Shown: positions 31,912-40,352, numbered from the stretch's first letter. The stretch is DNA of 60,876 nt from Christensenellaceae bacterium (GCA_022510815.1 JAFLST010000015.1:1-60876), one strand, 5' to 3'. The notes: a model not told the origin generated them from the sequence alone. Made by a program: numbers and translations.

Positions 31912-33324
31912 ATGTCAGAACGCTATGACGCAATCATCATCGGAGCAGGCCCGGCGGGGATTTTCACGGCGCTGGAACTGACGGCGCTGAGGCCGGAGTG
32001 CCGCGTGCTGATCGTGGACTCGGGCCGCACCATCGCCCGGAGAACCTGTCCCGCGCGGAATAACGGTCAGTGCGCCCACTGCGATCCCTGCGGCATCGTC
32101 CACGGCTGGGCGGGCGCGGGGGCCTTCTCCGACGGCAAGCTGTCCCTGTCGGACGAAGTCGGCGGGCATGTCGCGGAATATCTGGGCCATGAGCGGGCCA
32201 TGGAACTGATTCGCTATGCCGATGAACAGTATCTGCGCTTCGGCGCGCCGGAAACCGTTCATGGGCTGGATGACCGCAAGGTGGACGAGATCGCCTATGA
32301 AGCCCGGCGTCACAGCATCCGGCTGATTCCCTGCCCGGTGCGGCATCTGGGCACAGAGCATGCGGGCCGCGTGCTGGCGGCGATGTACGAGCATCTCACG
32401 CGGAACACGCATACTGTCTTTGCCGAGCTGACCACTGCGACGGATATCCTCATCGAGGACGGTCATGTGACGGGCGTGCGGCTGTCTCCGAAGGATAGCG
32501 AGCCTTATACAGCGCTGTCCGCTCAGGTGGTAGCGGCTCCGGGCCGGGGCGGCGCGGCATGGCTCAACGAACAGGCGAACCGGCTGGGGCTTCAGACCCG
32601 GAACAACGAGGTGGACATCGGCGTGCGGGTCGAGGTGCCCAACGCGGTGATGGATGGCCTCACAAAGCATCTCTATGAGGCCAAGCTGGTCTATTATGGC
32701 GACACCTACGAGAACCGGGTGCGCACCTTCTGCATGAATCCCGGCGGCGTGGTCAGCGAGGAGCATTACGAGTCCGGGCTGGCGGTGGTCAATGGTCACA
32801 GCTACGGCGATTCGGCCCTGCGAACGGAAAACACCAACTTCGCGCTGCTGGTGTCGACGCGCTTCACCGAGCCCTTTGATCAGCCTATCGCCTACGGACA
32901 GCACATCGCGCGGCTGGGCAATATGCTCACCGGCGGGCCGATCATGGTGCAGCGGCTGGGCGATCTGCTCAAGGGCCGGCGCACGACCCGGGAGCGGCTG
33001 GCGAAGTCCACCACCCGGCCCACGCTGCTGACTGCCGTGCCGGGCGACCTGTCCTTCGTTCTGCCGTCGCGGCATCTGCGCGGCATCATCGAGACCCTGC
33101 GGGCGCTGGATCATCTTGCGCCGGGGCTGTATGCCAAGAATACCCTGCTCTACGGCGTGGAAGTCAAGTTCTACTCCAGCAAGGTGGCGGTCGACGACCG
33201 CTTCATGACGGCTATCGACGGCCTGTATGCCATCGGCGACGGAGCGGGCATCACCCGGGGACTGATGCAGGCCAGCGTCACGGGCGTCGCGGTGGCCCGG
33301 GACATGGCGCGTCGCATGTCGTAA
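31912..33324 (+). CDS. FAD-dependent oxidoreductase (COG2509-like)
   Basis: 470 residues. The N-terminal dinucleotide-binding motif is DAIIIGAGPAGIFTALEL (residues ~6-23), followed by a Cys-containing segment ARRTCPARNNGQCAHCDPCGIVHGWAGAGAFSDGKL and a C-terminal FAD contact (YAIGDGAGITRGLMQASVTG). This matches the uncharacterised FAD-dependent dehydrogenases of COG2509, cytoplasmic proteins found in many anaerobes. Four Cys in the N-terminal segment could be redox-active or bind a cluster. The reaction is unknown. ATG 31912 has AGGAGG 7 bases upstream; ATG 31906 would be 1 base from it. Confidence 0.85.
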   Translation: MSERYDAIIIGAGPAGIFTALELTALRPECRVLIVDSGRTIARRTCPARNNGQCAHCDPCGIVHGWAGAGAFSDGKLSLSDEVGGHVAEYLGHERAMELIRYADEQYLRFGAPETVHGLDDRKVDEIAYEARRHSIRLIPCPVRHLGTEHAGRVLAAMYEHLTRNTHTVFAELTTATDILIEDGHVTGVRLSPKDSEPYTALSAQVVAAPGRGGAAWLNEQANRLGLQTRNNEVDIGVRVEVPNAVMDGLTKHLYEAKLVYYGDTYENRVRTFCMNPGGVVSEEHYESGLAVVNGHSYGDSALRTENTNFALLVSTRFTEPFDQPIAYGQHIARLGNMLTGGPIMVQRLGDLLKGRRTTRERLAKSTTRPTLLTAVPGDLSFVLPSRHLRGIIETLRALDHLAPGLYAKNTLLYGVEVKFYSSKVAVDDRFMTAIDGLYAIGDGAGITRGLMQASVTGVAVARDMARRMS

Positions 33325-33371
33325 CGATGCTTTTTCACAGACAGGGCAGGATTTGGCGCAGGGCCGGAGAA

Positions 33372-33410
33372 TAAACTTCTCTTGGAATAAATTGTACCAA
33401 TAGAAGTTTA
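33372..33410. promoter_or_regulatory. 39-bp imperfect palindrome at the kinase gene start
   Basis: TAAACTTCT (33372-33380) pairs with AGAAGTTTA (33402-33410) and inner TTGG pairs with CCAA around an axis at 33391; about 16 of 19 positions match. It is AT-rich in a GC-rich setting and reaches to the possible start codon at 33410, so it may be an operator or a hairpin in the message leader. Confidence 0.5.
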
Positions 33411-33424
33411 TGGGGCGTGATGAT

Positions 33425-34792
33425 GTGAATCTGCGTGAGGTCTGCATGCTGCTGGGCGGCGATCTGGACGCGGCATTGTCCCGGCTGGGTGACCGGGCGC
33501 TGCTGATAAAGCATCTGCGGCAGTTCCCGGGGGATGATGCGTTCCCGGCGCTCAAGCGGGCAGTAACTGTGCGGGATCAGGCGGCGGCATGGCAGGCCGC
33601 ACATGCGCTGCGGGGCACCTGTCTGACGCTGGGAATGGGCAGGCTGGCGAAGGCGGCGGAGCGTGTCATGGATGCGGAGGATTGGCCGGAGAGGGACGCG
33701 ATGCTGGCGGTGCTGGCATGCGAGCAGGAGCATGCGGCGAGGGTCATCGGTCTGCTGGAGGAGAACGGCGCTGCGCTGGCCATGCTGCTCCATGAGCTGC
33801 GCACGCCCCTGCAGGTCATGCTGGGCACAGCCGAGGCTCGGCCCGAGGACGTGGGCATGGCGCGAATCGCCACGGCGGCGAGGCATCTGTCGGCGGTGCT
33901 GTCAGGGCTGAGCAAGCTGTCGGCAGGACAGTCTCCGCGCCGGGTTTCATTCTCTCTGCCGGAACTGCTGCAGGAGTGCGCAGAGCTGCTGCGCGGTGCT
34001 TTCGCCGGGCGGAGCGTGGCGGTGGCGACAAGCCTGCGGCATGAGCGGGTGCAGGGTGATCCGGCGAGCCTGAGGCAGGCGCTGCTCAACCTGCTGACCA
34101 ACGCCGTCCGCAACAGCCCGGAGAGCGACGTTATCATCCTTGAAGCGGCGGAGCTGGACGGTGTGATGGCATTGTCGGTGCGGGATCACGGGCGTGGCAT
34201 GACGGACGCGGAACGGGAGCAGGCTTGCGAACCATACTGGCGCGGTGGGGAAGGGCCGGGCATGGGGCTGGGTCTGACCATCGTGCGGGAGCTGACGGAG
34301 CGCATGGGCGGCAGGATGACCATCGAGAGCGCGCTGGGGGAGGGAACGACAGTGACGCTGCGCCTGCCGCTGCCGCCGTCGGATGATGTCGAACGCGGAA
34401 CAGGTCGTGTCGAAAAGTCGCGGCGTTTCGATGGTATGCGCGTGCTGCTGGCGGAAGATGATCGCCTGAACGCGGAGGTGTCGGCGGAGCTGTTTGAGGG
34501 TCTTGGACTGCGGACAAGCATGGCCCATGATGGCGGCGAGGCGGTGAAGCTGGCGGGAGCGGGCGGCTATGACTGCGCGTTTCTGGATGCGCACATGCCC
34601 GGTCTGGACGGTTCGGCGGCGGAAGCCATTTGCCGGGCGCTGCCGGATGCGCCTGTCTTCGCATTGACGGCGGGATTGCTGCCCGGCGAGGAGCAAAGGC
34701 TCCGCGCCGCTGGGGTGCGGGCATGCCTGCTTAAGCCCGTCGGGCCGGACGCGCTGGCACGGCTGCTGGGAGACTGGTTCCCTGACCGGTGA
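33425..34792 (+). CDS. Soluble Hpt - histidine kinase - receiver hybrid protein
   Basis: 455 residues from GTG 33425; ATG 33410 is also possible. N-terminal ~1-100 is Hpt-like (LREVCMLLGGDLDAAL, phospho-accepting His ~60 in AAHALRGTCLTLGM). The kinase core has His ~123 in LLHELRTPLQ, an N-box QALLNLLTNAVRNSP, G1 VRDHGRGM and G2 GMGLGLTI. A C-terminal receiver has the acidic pair in VLLAEDDRLNAE and phospho-acceptor Asp ~388 in FLDAHMPGLDG. No membrane or sensor domain is present, so any signal must be cytoplasmic or come by phosphotransfer. The order Hpt-HK-REC in one soluble chain is unusual. No output regulator is next to it. Confidence 0.85.
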   Translation: MNLREVCMLLGGDLDAALSRLGDRALLIKHLRQFPGDDAFPALKRAVTVRDQAAAWQAAHALRGTCLTLGMGRLAKAAERVMDAEDWPERDAMLAVLACEQEHAARVIGLLEENGAALAMLLHELRTPLQVMLGTAEARPEDVGMARIATAARHLSAVLSGLSKLSAGQSPRRVSFSLPELLQECAELLRGAFAGRSVAVATSLRHERVQGDPASLRQALLNLLTNAVRNSPESDVIILEAAELDGVMALSVRDHGRGMTDAEREQACEPYWRGGEGPGMGLGLTIVRELTERMGGRMTIESALGEGTTVTLRLPLPPSDDVERGTGRVEKSRRFDGMRVLLAEDDRLNAEVSAELFEGLGLRTSMAHDGGEAVKLAGAGGYDCAFLDAHMPGLDGSAAEAICRALPDAPVFALTAGLLPGEEQRLRAAGVRACLLKPVGPDALARLLGDWFPDR

Positions 34793-34802
34793 GGAGGACA
34801 AC

Positions 34803-34828
34803 AAAAACACCGGAGGAATGCTCCGGTG
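34803..34828 (-). terminator. Rho-independent terminator of the minus-strand esterase/transpeptidase unit
   Basis: 8-bp stem CACCGGAG/CTCCGGTG (34808-34815, 34821-34828), followed on the minus strand by TTTTTGT. Confidence 0.88.
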
Positions 34829-34867
34829 CAGAAAGATAATTATCAGAGGGCTGCGCTGGCAGCATCG

Positions 34868-35602
34868 TCAGCCGATGCTGTCCAGAAAGCGCAGGATTTC
34901 GTCGTCATAACAGGCGTGACCGTTGTAGGCGCAATGTCCCCATCCCTCCATATAGCAGAACCGATGCTGCTCCGGGGGATAGCCGAAGTTCTCCAGCGTA
35001 TTCACCAGCAGCCGGTTTTGCGCGAGGCGACCGGGCATATCATGTTCCGCGGCGAAAAGCAGCATGGGCGCCTGACCGGCATAGGGGCCGACGAAATACA
35101 GCGGCGCGGCTTCGTCGATACGGACTGCCAGTGTGCTGACGCCGCGCTCCCGAAGAATATTGTAGTGCACCGTCGGCTGCCCCGCGTCGAAGACCCAGCC
35201 GCGAATATCCCGGGCGGATACGCCCTGACGCGCCAGATACGTCTCGTCAAAGCAGAGCATCTGCGACAGGTATCCTCCGGCGGAGCTGCCCCCGACGAAG
35301 ACCCGCTCTCCGCCCCACCGGGCCGCATGCCGGACGGTCCAGCCGACAGCAGCCGCCGCGTCGATAACGAAATCGGGAAAGCACGCCTCGGGATACATCC
35401 GGTAATCCGGCTTGACCACCGCGAAGCCCGCTTCCGTCAGCCGCGCCACATCCGGCACGATCACATCGCTCCGGCTGCCGGATTCCAGTCCGCCGCCGTG
35501 GAAGAATACCAGCGTGCCCCGGCAGCCCTGCTCGGGGGCATAGAGATCCAGCAGCAGATTCGGCTGCTCGGGATGATAGGCGATGTTCAGCTTGGTCAGC
35601 AA
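34868..35602 (-). CDS. Alpha/beta-hydrolase (HSL/carboxylesterase-like)
   Basis: 244 residues. Oxyanion motif FFHGGGLESG (HGGG ~35-38), nucleophile Ser ~107 in GGSSAGG, and a late WGHCAYNG with the probable catalytic His. This is the hormone-sensitive-lipase/carboxylesterase arrangement; small acyl esters are likely substrates. No signal peptide. I chose TTG 35602 because AAAGGAGG lies 9 bases before it and the family start (NIAYHPEQPNLLLDLYAP) follows at once; the ATG at 35659 would overlap the upstream gene. It is 40 bases after the L,D-transpeptidase gene and probably shares its message. Confidence 0.82.
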   Translation of the reverse strand: MLTKLNIAYHPEQPNLLLDLYAPEQGCRGTLVFFHGGGLESGSRSDVIVPDVARLTEAGFAVVKPDYRMYPEACFPDFVIDAAAAVGWTVRHAARWGGERVFVGGSSAGGYLSQMLCFDETYLARQGVSARDIRGWVFDAGQPTVHYNILRERGVSTLAVRIDEAAPLYFVGPYAGQAPMLLFAAEHDMPGRLAQNRLLVNTLENFGYPPEQHRFCYMEGWGHCAYNGHACYDDEILRFLDSIG

Positions 35603-35642
35603 GGGGACGCGCCTCCTTTCAAGGTCCTGATGCTCGCGATGC

Positions 35643-36731
35643 TTACTCCATCCTGTCAATGCTGGCGAGGTTGATCTCGAGGATATCCTCGAAGCGCCGC
35701 GGCGGGACGCAGTATTCGCAGGCCGTCAGCTTGTTATAGGGCTCAGTGTCCAGCTCGCCGTAGGTGAAAGCCGTCAGGGGCAGGTATTCGTCCTTCACGC
35801 CGGTACAGTTCTCGGCGGAGTGATAGTTCTGACCGCCCTTGGGGTTGTAGTAGACCGGGGTGCTGTCGTCAGGATAGTCGATGGTGCGGCCCGGCCAGTC
35901 CTCCCAGATGATGATCCGTGTGCCCATCTCGCCCCGCAGGTGATCCCAGAGCCATTTCATGTTGATGCCCTTGGCGGTGTTCAGGCGCTGAACGCGGATG
36001 CAGCCATGGCTGGCCTTCTCGCCGAGGAACCTCTCGCAGTACCAGTAGTTCTTGTAGCCGTTGTCCTCCAGCAGGTGCGGCACCTCGTGGATCAGATCGC
36101 CGTCGTTGAAGCGGATGCCGTAGTCGCAGGTCATGTTGCCGCTCATGAACGTGCCGGTGCGGCTGTTGAGGATGTACTCGCCGGAGCGGGTCTCGTTGTA
36201 GGGCGCGCCTTTGGTGACAAAGCCCGTCGACACCGCCAGCACGTCCACCAGCTCGCCGCTCTCATAGATGTAGAGCCGCTGATCCAGCTTGTCCACGACC
36301 AAACCGAAATTCTGCTTGACGGAGATGACCTCCAGCTTATCGGTCTGGATATAGCCCTCGGTAAGCTGATTCCACGCCTTGACCGGGGAGCCGGAAAAGC
36401 TGCTGGAATAGCACTCCACCCGTGACCAGCCGTTGTCCAGATTCTCCAGCACATGTACGCCCTGTGTGGAGCAGGTGACCTCCGCCACCCGCGCCGCGCC
36501 CTTTTCCGGCTCAGCCAGCAGATAGGCCTGTGTTCGGCTGTTGCCTTTTACGACGGTCATCGGCGCGGTCAGCATGGCCCAGATGGCCTCGGTGTCGCGC
36601 AGGTTCATGGGCGTCTCCCAGAAGCAGTCCGGCTTGTCGCACAGGCCGTTGCCGGGGGTGTAGATTTCCGCCAGCGCAAGGACGGGCAGGCAGAGAAGCA
36701 ATAAGATCAGGCATAAGCGGCGAATCAGCAT
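35643..36731 (-). CDS. L,D-transpeptidase (YkuD) with C-terminal Cys motif
   Basis: 362 residues with signal peptide (MLIRRLCLILLLLCLPVLALA). An SH3-like part (~45-135; GVHVLENLDNGWSRVECYS, GYIQTDKLEV) precedes the YkuD domain (~142-275; LVVDKLDQRLYIYESGEL, HEVPHLL, catalytic Cys ~244 in SHGCIRVQR). Such enzymes make 3-3 crosslinks or anchor proteins in peptidoglycan. After YkuD comes an extra module with YHSAENC and CEYCVPPRR, a H-x3-C...C-x2-C pattern shared with the larger paralogue at 43475. ATG 36731 has AAGGAGG 7 bases upstream. It lies upstream of the esterase in one unit. Confidence 0.9.
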   Translation of the reverse strand: MLIRRLCLILLLLCLPVLALAEIYTPGNGLCDKPDCFWETPMNLRDTEAIWAMLTAPMTVVKGNSRTQAYLLAEPEKGAARVAEVTCSTQGVHVLENLDNGWSRVECYSSSFSGSPVKAWNQLTEGYIQTDKLEVISVKQNFGLVVDKLDQRLYIYESGELVDVLAVSTGFVTKGAPYNETRSGEYILNSRTGTFMSGNMTCDYGIRFNDGDLIHEVPHLLEDNGYKNYWYCERFLGEKASHGCIRVQRLNTAKGINMKWLWDHLRGEMGTRIIIWEDWPGRTIDYPDDSTPVYYNPKGGQNYHSAENCTGVKDEYLPLTAFTYGELDTEPYNKLTACEYCVPPRRFEDILEINLASIDRME

Positions 36732-36779
36732 AGGGTACCTCCTTGATGACATAACGCATCATCATAAGCAATTCTTCCG

Positions 36780-36920
36780 TTATAAGCATAAAATCCACGG
36801 AATTACATCCGCGGCGCGCATTCCTGCGGCTTTGGCACCCACAGCGTCAGCGACAGGATGATCACCGATCATGATGAGCGCGTCTGCTCCAGCGTCATGG
36901 GCGTGGATAAATCTGCCTCC
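36780..36920 (-). pseudogene. Remnant of a HAD-superfamily hydrolase C terminus
   Basis: Minus-strand codons in this gap read GADALIMIGDHPVADAVGAKAAGM and end at TAA 36780. That is the motif IV region of HAD phosphatases (GD-x4-D-x2-GAKAAGM). Only 46 codons are open before an in-frame TGA at 36921-36923, with no start codon or ribosome site for it. Just upstream, an ATG overlapping the end of the 2'-5' ligase gene starts a short frame with DCDG, reminiscent of the HAD N terminus. A likely reading is a HAD gene with a large internal deletion. Confidence 0.5.
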
Positions 36921-36988
36921 TCAGGGCCTGAAGCACGCAGGTTGACCAGAGGGGAAAGGCGCGCCGTCGCAATCCCGATAAACTGCGA

Positions 36989-37489
36989 TCATGGCTTTCC
37001 TTTCAGCGGCAGACTGAGAACAAAGCGGCTGGGAAAGAACTCGTGTACGAAAATGCTCTCAATGCGGCCTTCAAATTCCTCAAACACCCCGACGGCTGGA
37101 GCGACAGCGGAAAGAATATTCTCCGGCTCGTCGATGAGCAGCGTAGCATGGGCTGTCCAGCCTGTGCCGGAGCCAAAGCGTTCCTTGAGGTTCAGCAGGG
37201 CGCGATCCACGCATGGCGCGGCAAACAGCACCCGTCCGCCGCCGAAGATGCCCAGATGCTGAAAGCTCACCGGGAACGGCGCCGTTTCACTGGCGGCTTG
37301 CAGCACCATCTCTTTGACCTGCTCCTCCATGGACGGGGGATACATGCCCAGCGTGATATGGTGAGGAATATTCTTCGTTTGCTGGCCCGGGCGGCCGCAG
37401 CGCTCCAAGCGGGTCTCCCAGTCCTTCAGCCGCTGCTCGGTCTCGGGGTCAAAGCCCGCCATGATGAAAAGCTGTTTGTTTTCCTCCAT
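36989..37489 (-). CDS. 2'-5' RNA ligase / 2H phosphoesterase family protein
   Basis: 166 residues. Two H-x-[ST]-h motifs define the 2H fold: HHITLG near residue 43 and AHATLL near 128. 2H proteins act on 2'-5' phosphodiester bonds or cyclic phosphates; the substrate is open. GGGAGG lies 7-8 bases before ATG 37489. It follows yebC by 78 bases on the same strand, with a GC-rich hairpin (CCCC 37518-37521 with GGGG 37533-37536) and minus-strand T run between them, so it may be partly separated from yebC. Confidence 0.85.
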   Translation of the reverse strand: MEENKQLFIMAGFDPETEQRLKDWETRLERCGRPGQQTKNIPHHITLGMYPPSMEEQVKEMVLQAASETAPFPVSFQHLGIFGGGRVLFAAPCVDRALLNLKERFGSGTGWTAHATLLIDEPENILSAVAPAVGVFEEFEGRIESIFVHEFFPSRFVLSLPLKGKP

Positions 37490-37567
37490 TGCGATTCCTC
37501 CCGAAAAAGCCAACGCGCCCCTGCTCGCCGCGGGGGCAAACAGAGGCGCGCAAGAGGGCAGGGGAGC

Positions 37568-38314
37568 TTACTCCTCCTCTTCCTCCTCGGGCAGATCGGC
37601 ATTGTGGTAGACGTTCTGCACGTCGTCGTTCTCCTCGAGCATGTCCAGCAGCTTCTGGATCTTGAGGATGGTGTCCTCGTCGGTCACCGCGACGGTGTTC
37701 TGCGGAATCTTGTCCACCTCGGCGGAGAGGAAGGTCAGGCCCTGCTGCTCCAGCGTTTCGCGCACGGTGGAGAAATCGTTGGGAGCGGTGTAAATTTCGA
37801 AGGCGTCCTCGTCGACCTTCACGTCCTCCGCGCCGGCGTCGAGGGCCATCATCATCATCTCGTCCTCGTCGGAGCCGGGGGTCCGCTCGACCACCAGCAC
37901 GCCCTTCTCGTCAAACATGAAGCCCACGGAGCCGGTAGTGCCCAGATTGCCGCCGTTCTTGGCGAAGCAGTGGCGCACATCGGAGGCGGTGCGGTTGCGG
38001 TTGTCGGTGATCGCGTCGACGATGATTGCCACGCCGCCGGGGGCATAGCCCTCGTAGGTGACCATCTCATAGGTCACGTTGGACAGCTCGCCGCTGGCCT
38101 TCTTGATGGAGCGCTGAATGTTATCGTTGGGCATGTTGTTGGCCTTGGCCTTGGCGATAACGTCGCGCAGCTTGCCGTTGGACTCGGGGTTGGCGCCGCC
38201 GTCGCGCACGGCGATGGCAATCTCACGGCCGATCTTGGTGAAAATCGCGCCGCGGGCCGCGTCGGCCTTGCCCTTCTTGGCCTGAATATTATGCCACTTG
38301 GAATGACCCGACAT
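37568..38314 (-). CDS. yebC: YebC/PmpR-family protein
   Basis: 248 residues, full length. Opening [25 protein letters not shown] is the family signature, followed by the typical [27 protein letters not shown] segment. The C terminus ends in a run of Glu. Long-type YebC proteins were first seen as DNA-binding regulators; some are now known to act in translation by relieving ribosome stalling. Which role applies here cannot be told from sequence. GGGAGGG lies ~6 bases before the ATG. Confidence 0.95.
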   Translation of the reverse strand: MSGHSKWHNIQAKKGKADAARGAIFTKIGREIAIAVRDGGANPESNGKLRDVIAKAKANNMPNDNIQRSIKKASGELSNVTYEMVTYEGYAPGGVAIIVDAITDNRNRTASDVRHCFAKNGGNLGTTGSVGFMFDEKGVLVVERTPGSDEDEMMMMALDAGAEDVKVDEDAFEIYTAPNDFSTVRETLEQQGLTFLSAEVDKIPQNTVAVTDEDTILKIQKLLDMLEENDDVQNVYHNADLPEEEEEE

Positions 38315-38361
38315 CGTATCCCTCCCAGAATATAGGAAACAGTCTGTATTGAAACGCTTTA

Positions 38362-38391
38362 TTATAGCATCGGGGGCGGCTTCCCGTCAAG
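38362..38391 (-). promoter_or_regulatory. Sigma-A promoter of yebC
   Basis: Minus strand: TTGACG (38386-38391), 18 bases, TATAAT (38362-38367). Confidence 0.85.
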
Positions 38392-38431
38392 TGGTAGCGG
38401 AGAAGAACCGCTTGCGGCAATGAAATTGGTA

Positions 38432-38461
38432 TTGACGATGCGACGGTCTTTATGGTAAAGT
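38432..38461 (+). promoter_or_regulatory. Promoter of the zinc-ribbon secreted protein
   Basis: TTGACG (38432-38437), 18 bases, TAAAGT (38456-38461), ~40 bases before the start codon. Confidence 0.65.
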
Positions 38462-38501
38462 AAGGAGGTATTCTTGCCTGTCTGACAAAGGAGGATATCC
38501 C

Positions 38502-39845
38502 ATGAAAAGTCTCGGTTTTGCCAAATTGATGGCGCTGATGGCGGCCGTTTTGATGCTTGCGGTGAGCCTGCCCCTGTGCGCGTCGGCGGAGGAGAGCCTG
38601 CCCTACATGCAGCAGCTGTCCCAGACGCAGTACATCAACGTCTCGCTGCTGACCACGGACAGTTACCCCGAGGTCTGCATCATGCCCTACTACTTCAGCA
38701 GCGCCTTCATCTCCCAGTATAAAGCGCCCTACTTCATGCACTTCCCCTGCCCGGGCAATACCTTCGCTGCCGATTTTAACGAGTATTCCGCCACCTTCCT
38801 CGATATGGAGTATTACCGTCAGTACACCTACATCGCGCAGGAAAGCTATGCCTATGAGACCTTCCTCAACAACTGCGACGTCGACGAGTACATCATCGCG
38901 GATGGCACTGGCGGCGTGGCGATCTACATCGAGCCCGACAGCTATCGTGCCCGCGCCCTGATCGGCGTCTCGGGGATTGAGAAGTCCACCAAGCTGGAGA
39001 TTCGCTTCACCGACAGCTCGCTGAAGAACAAGAGCGCGCAGCAGGTCGTTGAACTCCTGACCGAGCAGATCAGCGCTGAGGTTGCCCGCATTCAGGCGTC
39101 CCTGACCGTCGAGCTGGCGGATCACTACTGGACGGAAGGCCGCTACGCCGGTTTCTCTGTCATGAATCTCACCCGCAACACGGAGAATATTTCCCTGACG
39201 TACACGCTGCCCGAGGGCTACTATGTGACCAAGGTTGATAATTCGGACGTCAGCATCGCCACCGTCCGCGGCGAGAGGGACGCTCTTGTGGCCTCGTTCG
39301 ATATGGAGACCTACTCCTATGTGAACTCGAGGCTGGAGGAGGAGCCGGAGCATGTGATGACCGCTACGTTTGACGACGTTGAATATCGGATCTACTATCA
39401 CTGGTACAATGAAAAGATCCTCTCCGCCAAGGTGGACCGCGTGCTCAGCACCACCGCCGGTTACAGCGGTGACGATACGCTGTATCTGACCATCGACCTT
39501 GATCCGGAAGGCGACTATGAGTGGACGAGCATTGAGGCTATGGAGGCCGACTTGGCGACCATCGTCTCGGGCATCCAGATCAGCGTTGGTGAGTCGGTGA
39601 CCGACTATCATGACGCGACGCCCTATGCCGCTGCGGCCGTTACCGCCGCGCAGGAGGCGCCTGCTGCCAGCGAAGGCTGGGTCTGCCCCGCGTGCGGCGA
39701 GACTGTGACCAGCAACTTCTGCCCCAACGATGGCACCGCCAAGCCCGAGGATGAAAACTGGGTGTGCCCTGAGTGCGGCGAAACCGTGACCACCAATTTC
39801 TGCCCCAATGACGGCACTGCCAAGCCGGCTGAGGATGCCGCCTGA
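38502..39845 (+). CDS. Secreted protein with two C-terminal zinc-ribbon-like repeats
   Basis: 447 residues. Signal peptide 1-29 (hydrophobic core, ending CASAEE). Residues ~30-370 are acidic and Tyr-rich with no family that I recognise. The C terminus (~392-443) carries two nearly identical 25-residue repeats of WVCPxCGETVTxNFCPNDG, each with C-x2-C...C, joined by TAKPEDEN. Such ribbons are usually cytoplasmic, so their place on an exported protein is odd. It is a monocistron with its own promoter and terminator; the upstream ribosome site is AAAGGAGG, ~8 bases before the ATG. Function unknown. Confidence 0.82.
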   Translation: MKSLGFAKLMALMAAVLMLAVSLPLCASAEESLPYMQQLSQTQYINVSLLTTDSYPEVCIMPYYFSSAFISQYKAPYFMHFPCPGNTFAADFNEYSATFLDMEYYRQYTYIAQESYAYETFLNNCDVDEYIIADGTGGVAIYIEPDSYRARALIGVSGIEKSTKLEIRFTDSSLKNKSAQQVVELLTEQISAEVARIQASLTVELADHYWTEGRYAGFSVMNLTRNTENISLTYTLPEGYYVTKVDNSDVSIATVRGERDALVASFDMETYSYVNSRLEEEPEHVMTATFDDVEYRIYYHWYNEKILSAKVDRVLSTTAGYSGDDTLYLTIDLDPEGDYEWTSIEAMEADLATIVSGIQISVGESVTDYHDATPYAAAAVTAAQEAPAASEGWVCPACGETVTSNFCPNDGTAKPEDENWVCPECGETVTTNFCPNDGTAKPAEDAA

Positions 39846-39863
39846 AGCATGGCTGACTGAACG

Positions 39864-39896
39864 AAACCCCGCCTGATGTATCAGGCGGGGGTTTTT
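39864..39896 (+). terminator. Rho-independent terminator
   Basis: 10-bp core stem CCCCGCCTGA/TCAGGCGGGG (39867-39876, 39881-39890), TGTA loop, then GTTTTTG. Confidence 0.93.
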
Positions 39897-40010
39897 GTGT
39901 GCAGGGACCTGACGGCAATGCGAACGGACAGGAGAAGCTGGTCACGGCGCTGCGTTGAGGCCTGCACTCAAGGAGGACCATGAAAGCGTTACATCCTTGC
40001 GTATGTTGAT

Positions 40011-40047
40011 AAAAGCAGTCTCCCGTCCGATGATTCGGGCGGGAGGC
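40011..40047 (-). terminator. Hairpin terminator after the FeoB-associated gene
   Basis: 13-bp stem with wobble pairs (40035-40047 with 40018-40030), then TGCTTTT on the minus strand. Confidence 0.6.
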
Positions 40048-40068
40048 TTGATATTGCGTAGATTCCTG

Positions 40069-40200
40069 TCAGTGACAGCCGCGGCACTTGGAGCAGTCGC
40101 CGCCGCAGGCACACTTGCCGGCCTTCCTGTCGGAGACGATCTTCCAGACCGCCGCAGCCGCTGCCAGCAGAACGACCGCACCCACAACGAACGTCGCCAT
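40069..40200 (-). CDS. FeoB-associated Cys-rich membrane protein
   Basis: 43 residues: one membrane helix (MATFVVGAVVLLAAAAAV) followed by a Lys-rich stretch and a C-terminal cluster CAC-x3-C-x2-C-x2-C plus His. This is the usual form of the small proteins found just after feoB in Firmicutes. The cluster could take ferrous iron from FeoB. AAAGGAG lies 9 bases before the ATG. It follows feoB by 152 bases, the gap being filled by three hairpins. Confidence 0.9.
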   Translation of the reverse strand: MATFVVGAVVLLAAAAAVWKIVSDRKAGKCACGGDCSKCRGCH

Positions 40201-40279
40201 GATGCCACTCCTTTCAGTAAAGCCTTTCATGCGCATGCAGCATGACCGAAGGCAAATTGCCCCATTGCGAGAAGGGAGT

Positions 40280-40352
40280 CAAGAGGGGGAACACCCCTCT
40301 TGCGGGTTGTCAGGGCAGCGCCCTGACCGGGGCGCAGGGGCAGCGCCCCTGC
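40280..40352. repeat. Three consecutive GC-rich hairpins downstream of feoB
   Basis: Perfect inverted repeats CAAGAGGGG/CCCCTCTTG (40280-40302), CAGGGC/GCCCTG (40311-40325) and GCAGGGGC/GCCCCTGC (to 40352), the last two with AGC loops. Arrays like this are common between genes in gut Clostridia. It may protect the feo message end or limit read-through into the small gene. Confidence 0.75.
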
